From: Chlorobium sp.
Lineage (GTDB): Bacteria > Bacteroidota > Chlorobiia > Chlorobiales > Chlorobiaceae
Direction: 5' to 3'
Length of the DNA stretch: 9,380 bases
Assembly: GCA_026193435.1 (NCBI GenBank)
Contig: JAPHUN010000238.1
Location: forward strand, 1 to 9,380
The notes beneath the pieces are model-generated. The model did not search any database. It saw only the letters and a list, made by a program, of their open reading frames with translations, and had not been told where the DNA came from. Below, one piece after another: positions 7,026 through 9,380 of the stretch (position 1 is the first letter of the stretch; each line of letters starts with the position of its first letter). A program made the position numbers and the translations under genes.

Positions 7026-7529
7026 CTAATACATCCACGGTATGAACTTTTTGACCATCCTTGCGTATTCCTTGTATTCGGGGTGGCGCTCTGTGAGCCA
7101 GCGCTCCTCTTTACCTGCTTTGAACGAGAAGAAGAGAAACGCTGTTATGAGGAGCAGCAGATGGGAGAGGCTGAGGGTGTAGCATGCCCAGCCAAAACCG
7201 ATAAACAGCTGACTGCTGTAGAGTGGATGACGAACAAGGCTGAAGACTCCTGTAGTTACCAGTTTATTGTGAGCGACAGGATAGGGAAGCGGAGTAATGT
7301 AGTTTCGCAGATTGTGCGACCCCAGAGCACCGAACAGCAAGGCGACGGTAGAGCAGCAGATCAAGACGAGCGTGCGCGGCAGTAGGAAGCTTTCGGTTGC
7401 AGTGTTTACTAACGGGTTCCATACCGGTGTCACAATAAAGAGCAGGACGAGCAGCAACTGGAGAACAACAAGGTACTCGCCTTTTTTTCCTTTCAGTAAT
7501 CCAGCGCCATCGTTTTTTTCATTGTTCAT
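7026..7529 (-). CDS. Isoprenylcysteine carboxyl methyltransferase-family membrane protein
   Basis: A 167-aa integral membrane protein of the ICMT/PEMT superfamily, SAM-dependent methyltransferases embedded in the membrane. Hydrophobic helices lie near residues 18-38, 50-70 and 106-136. The family signature is clear: TGVFSLVRHPLYSSQLFIGFGW (about 93-114; RHPLY at 100-104), then a helix, then KAGKEERWLTERHPEYKEY with conserved Glu141/Glu142 and the P-E-Y-x-x-Y element (about 138-155), which together bind SAM. The protein is compact and ends right after this motif, as bacterial members do. The substrate cannot be read from sequence; bacterial members modify thiols, lipids or terpenoid groups. 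The start ATG at 7529 has no obvious Shine-Dalgarno. It is divergent from the isochorismatase-family gene and is not in an operon. Confidence 0.88.
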   Translation of the reverse strand: MNNEKNDGAGLLKGKKGEYLVVLQLLLVLLFIVTPVWNPLVNTATESFLLPRTLVLICCSTVALLFGALGSHNLRNYITPLPYPVAHNKLVTTGVFSLVRHPLYSSQLFIGFGWACYTLSLSHLLLLITAFLFFSFKAGKEERWLTERHPEYKEYARMVKKFIPWMY

Positions 7530-7579
7530 GAGTGTCGGAAATATTTATCTTCAAAAGCACGATTATGTAGGATATTTTG

Positions 7580-7602
7580 ATGTGGATTCTCCCGGTCCAC
7601 AT
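7580..7602. promoter_or_regulatory. 7-bp inverted repeat in a divergent spacer
   Basis: ATGTGGA (7580-7586) and TCCACAT (7596-7602) are perfect complements around a 9-nt loop. The element lies in the 116-bp spacer between the divergent methyltransferase and isochorismatase-family genes. No T tract follows on either strand, so a protein-binding site is more likely than a terminator. The regulator is unknown. Confidence 0.3.
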
Positions 7603-7645
7603 TGAAGTACAGATGTTTAAGTAACAGAGTTAACCATTTTTCGAT

Positions 7646-8188
7646 ATGATAATTCCTCAAGATACGGTTTTGTTGATCATCGATGTTCAGGGAAAGCTGG
7701 CAGAGATGGTTTTTGAATCTGAAGCTGTTCAAAAAAATATTTCGAAACTGATCAGGGCGTGCAGGATTCTCGATGTACCCCTTCTCTATACGGAGCAGTA
7801 CCCTAAAGGTCTCGGGCATACAGTTTCTGTACTTGAAGAGCTGCTTGTCAACGAGAAACCTTTGGAAAAAATCACATTCAGTTGCTGCGGTGAAGAGTCT
7901 TTTATGGAGAAACTGAGAGGCCTGAACAAAAACAACGTGCTTGTTACCGGCATGGAAACCCATGTGTGCGTCTATCAGACGGCCAATGAACTGATCGAGT
8001 ACGGCTACAATGTTCATTTGATTACCGACGCGGTTTCTTCCCGGACAAAGGATAACAGGGATTTGGGAATACGCTGTATCGAAAAAGCAGGCGCGATGCT
8101 GAAAAGCACGGAGATGGTGATTTTCGAATTGTTACGGATCGCTCAGGGAGAGGAGTTCAAGGCAATTTCGAAAATTATTAAGGAGTGA
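7646..8188 (+). CDS. Isochorismatase-family cysteine hydrolase
   Basis: A 180-aa single-domain hydrolase of the isochorismatase/YcaC/nicotinamidase superfamily. The Asp-Lys-Cys catalytic triad is visible: Asp13 in LLIIDVQGKL, Lys75 in LEKITFSC and Cys108 in TGMETHVCVYQTA. The Met-Glu before Thr-His-Val-Cys occupies the usual cis-peptide position. The pattern TEQYPKGLG (about 49-57), where metal-binding nicotinamidases carry a D-x-H element, points to a YcaC-like hydrolase rather than a nicotinamidase. The true substrate is unknown. No Shine-Dalgarno is seen, but ATG 7646 gives the normal N-terminus four residues before the first strand. There is no membrane segment or signal peptide, so it is cytoplasmic. 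It stands alone on its strand and ends next to a repeat-rich spacer. Confidence 0.92.
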   Translation: MIIPQDTVLLIIDVQGKLAEMVFESEAVQKNISKLIRACRILDVPLLYTEQYPKGLGHTVSVLEELLVNEKPLEKITFSCCGEESFMEKLRGLNKNNVLVTGMETHVCVYQTANELIEYGYNVHLITDAVSSRTKDNRDLGIRCIEKAGAMLKSTEMVIFELLRIAQGEEFKAISKIIKE

Positions 8189-8196
8189 GAAAAAGA

Positions 8197-8228
8197 GTGT
8201 TGAATTGTTGATTTGTTGAACTGTTGAG
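8197..8228 (+). repeat. GTTGA octad tandem repeat, 4 units
   Basis: GTTGA occurs at 8199, 8207, 8215 and 8223, exactly 8 bp apart, starting 8 nt after the isochorismatase-family stop and in that gene's sense direction. The unit, period and copy number match the array behind the sirtuin. Confidence 0.75.
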
Positions 8229-8231
8229 TTT

Positions 8232-8266
8232 GAATCAGGAATCTTGAATCCAGAAGCCAGAATCCT
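8232..8266. repeat. GAATC heptad tandem repeat, 5 units
   Basis: GAATC begins units at 8232, 8239, 8246 and 8260, with GAAGC at 8253, at an exact 7-bp period. It follows the GTTGA octads almost directly, so two different short repeats with different periods are joined end to end. Confidence 0.7.
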
Positions 8267-8275
8267 GTGAGAGGT

Positions 8276-8317
8276 AATGGGAAATGGGGAATTGAAAGTT
8301 CTCAGTTCTTAGTGTTT
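8276..8317. repeat. Degenerate heptad repeats, 6 units
   Basis: Six consecutive 7-bp units run in one phase: two of AATGGG(A/G) at 8276 and 8283, an intermediate AATTGAA at 8290, then two of AGTTCT(C/T) at 8297 and 8304 and AGTGTTT at 8311. The unit sequence drifts along the tract while the period holds. Confidence 0.55.
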
Positions 8318-8319
8318 TT

Positions 8320-8354
8320 CTATCAAGCTAGCTGGCTATCAAGCCATCCAGCTA
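8320..8354. repeat. Direct and inverted repeats before the lpxK 3' end
   Basis: CTATCAAGC is repeated exactly at 8320-8328 and 8336-8344. TAGCTGG (8329-8335) and CCAGCTA (8348-8354) are perfect complements around a 12-nt loop, giving a hairpin about 40 nt downstream of the lpxK stop on the minus strand. No T tract follows. Confidence 0.5.
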
Positions 8355-8356
8355 TT

Positions 8357-8369
8357 GCAACGATTCAAC
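8357..8369 (-). repeat. Two GTTGA-type octad units on the minus strand
   Basis: TCAAC (8365-8369) and GCAAC (8357-8361) are 8 bp apart. On the minus strand they read GTTGA and GTTGC, in the lpxK sense direction and 26-38 nt past its stop codon. This is a short, degenerate copy of the octad seen behind the sirtuin and isochorismatase-family genes. Confidence 0.4.
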
Positions 8370-8394
8370 AAATAATCAGATAGCTATTCTGCTG

Positions 8395-9291
8395 TCATGA
8401 AACAGCCTGATCAAGCATTTGTTCGAGCAGTTTCCTGCCTTCGATAATCTCGATTTCAACTGGAAGGTAATAACAGGGGACCCGGGAGATTGCTTCAAGT
8501 ACGGGCCGGTTCGAGCTCAAGCGGAAATAATCTTTTTCGGTTGTGATAATTGAAAGGCTTTCCCTGAGAGCCTTCGATGCAAGTGATTTCATGCTTTTCA
8601 GGGGGAAATCCGCGTGATCGGGAAAAAATGCATGGGAAACAACCTCCATGCCGTTTGTTTGTAATGAATCAACGAAGCTTTCCGGCTGCCCTATGCCAGC
8701 CATTCCTATGACCCTTTTTGGTGCAGGGCTTTCGGGACCCGCGAAAAGAACCGGTTTTCCTGCCCTGATACCGGTCTTGACCAGTGGCTTACCCGTCGTG
8801 CGCAATTCATCTTCAAGTCGACCTGACTGCTGCGGATCGGTTACCTTGCTCAGGATAAGAAGATCTGCGCGATCAAGATTTTTCCCTGGTTCTCTCAATC
8901 CTCCTGCCGGTATCAATCGGTCATCAATAAAAGGCGCTCTGCTGTTAATGATAACGATATCAAGGTCACGATAGAGCTGCCGGTGCTGAAATCCGTCGTC
9001 AAGCACCACAACATCAGGCAGTTTTCCTGCGAAGCGTTGTTCAATAAAATCGGTGCCATCTTTTCTTATTTCAGCCACAACAACAATGGTTCCCGGATTG
9101 TTCTGCGCGAGCATTGCGCATTCGTCGCCGGCTTCACGGCTTCCGAGTAAAATTTGCCGGTCGTCGGAAACCAGTTGCACTCCTCTGGATTTTCTTTTGT
9201 AGCCGCGCGACAGAATGGCTGTTTTCAATCCCCTGGAGGTATAGTGCTTAATGACAAAATCAACCAGCGGGGTTTTACCGGTTCCTCCCAT
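8395..9291 (-). CDS. lpxK: Tetraacyldisaccharide 4'-kinase (LpxK), 5'-interrupted
   Basis: LpxK phosphorylates the 4' position of the lipid A disaccharide at the cytoplasmic face of the inner membrane. The 298-residue open frame holds the whole kinase core: P-loop GGTGKTP at the very start (2-8), the SRGYKRKSRG run (28-37), GDECAMLA (55-62), DDGFQHR (98-104) with the catalytic Asp, the IPAGGLREP run (117-125), MAGIGQPESF (197-206), FPDH with His226 (the active-site His position), and TTEKD (250-254). It lacks the N-terminal 40-50 residues with the membrane anchor. Those codons are present upstream in the same frame but cut off by TAA 9309-9307. The ATG at 9291 encodes the Met just before the P-loop; AGGA at 9304-9301, 9 nt upstream, could allow initiation there. 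If so, the product would be unanchored. It could instead be a decayed gene. Confidence 0.93.
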   Translation of the reverse strand: MGGTGKTPLVDFVIKHYTSRGLKTAILSRGYKRKSRGVQLVSDDRQILLGSREAGDECAMLAQNNPGTIVVVAEIRKDGTDFIEQRFAGKLPDVVVLDDGFQHRQLYRDLDIVIINSRAPFIDDRLIPAGGLREPGKNLDRADLLILSKVTDPQQSGRLEDELRTTGKPLVKTGIRAGKPVLFAGPESPAPKRVIGMAGIGQPESFVDSLQTNGMEVVSHAFFPDHADFPLKSMKSLASKALRESLSIITTEKDYFRLSSNRPVLEAISRVPCYYLPVEIEIIEGRKLLEQMLDQAVS

Positions 9292-9306
9292 AGTGATGTT
9301 TCCTAT

Positions 9307-9378
9307 TTAAATCACAGGCAGAGCGGCTTTGTGAGCGGTAGAGACACCAAAATCAAACAACCTGTTTCTGACAAAGAT
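9307..9378 (-). pseudogene. lpxK: 5' part of lpxK, separated from the body by an in-frame TAA
   Basis: Read on the minus strand in the frame of the LpxK body, the window edge encodes IFVRNRLFDFGVSTAH, then KAALPVI, then TAA (9309-9307), then IGNIT joined to MGGTGKT. This is the typical LpxK N-terminal pattern: an amphipathic R-N-R-L/Y-D-x-G segment after the membrane helix, then P-V-I-x-x-G-N-I-T before the P-loop. Reading frame and spacing are kept across the stop, so one base substitution explains it; a Ser TCA to TAA change is the simplest guess. The real start codon and anchor helix lie beyond the window. It could be a genuine nonsense mutation or a base-call error. Confidence 0.85.
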
Positions 9379-9380
9379 GC

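Noticed and set aside
6996..7385. 129-codon ORF opposite the methyltransferase
   Set aside because: It lies opposite the conserved RHPLY and C-terminal SAM-binding codons, and its translation is low in structure and charged at random.
7526..8017. 163-codon ORF antisense to the isochorismatase-family gene
   Set aside because: It lies opposite the conserved Asp, Lys and Cys active-site codons and has no motif of its own.
8197..8369. CRISPR array or IS remnant
   Set aside because: The repeats are 7-9 bp and contiguous with no spacers, no transposase fragment is present and no terminal inverted repeats or target duplications were seen.
9305..9312. ATTTAAAT palindrome at the lpxK stop as an engineered or functional site
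   Set aside because: An 8-bp AT palindrome is expected by chance; it only reflects the bases around the TAA.

Overview
The window looks like chromosomal DNA of a Gram-negative bacterium. Pyruvate phosphate dikinase, ElbB, LpxK, a CobB-type sirtuin and tracts of short 7-8 bp tandem repeats between genes all fit a green sulfur bacterium (Chlorobiaceae). That placement is an inference from gene content and style; no marker gene such as rRNA is present.

Layout, left to right. A 63-codon putative lipoprotein ORF (82-273, +) is followed by a strong intrinsic terminator. Then comes ppdK (325-3075, -), complete. A 168-bp divergent spacer separates ppdK from a lone nucleoside-type ABC permease (3244-4110, +); the spacer holds an AT-rich inverted repeat and an intrinsic terminator that, unexpectedly, faces ppdK. 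The permease converges on elbB (4269-4925, -) across repeat-rich DNA. Just upstream of elbB, on the same strand, is a 27-codon ORF for a single-span membrane microprotein (4944-5027). After a 364-bp gene-free stretch, a 262-aa beta-propeller-like protein of unknown function (5392-6180, +) and a sirtuin (6241-6930, +) form a likely two-gene unit. An isoprenylcysteine-methyltransferase-family membrane protein (7026-7529, -) is divergent from an isochorismatase-family hydrolase (7646-8188, +). The window ends in lpxK (8395 to beyond 9380, -).

The most notable observation is in lpxK. The reading frame of the conserved N-terminus (…KAALPVI / IGNITMGGTGKT…) is continuous on both sides of a single in-frame TAA codon at 9307-9309. 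The gene is therefore split by one nonsense codon in a normally essential lipid A step. An AGGA sequence lies 9 nt before the ATG at 9291, so a truncated protein without its membrane anchor could still be made.

A second theme is a set of degenerate tandem repeats with exact 7- or 8-bp period in the spacers. A GTTGA octad lies just downstream of three genes (sirtuin, isochorismatase, lpxK), in each case in the sense direction of the gene. The genes do not form one pathway. The window reads as ordinary core and housekeeping chromosome: C3/PEP metabolism, lipid A, protein deacylation and transport. No phage, IS element, CRISPR array or RNA gene was found.
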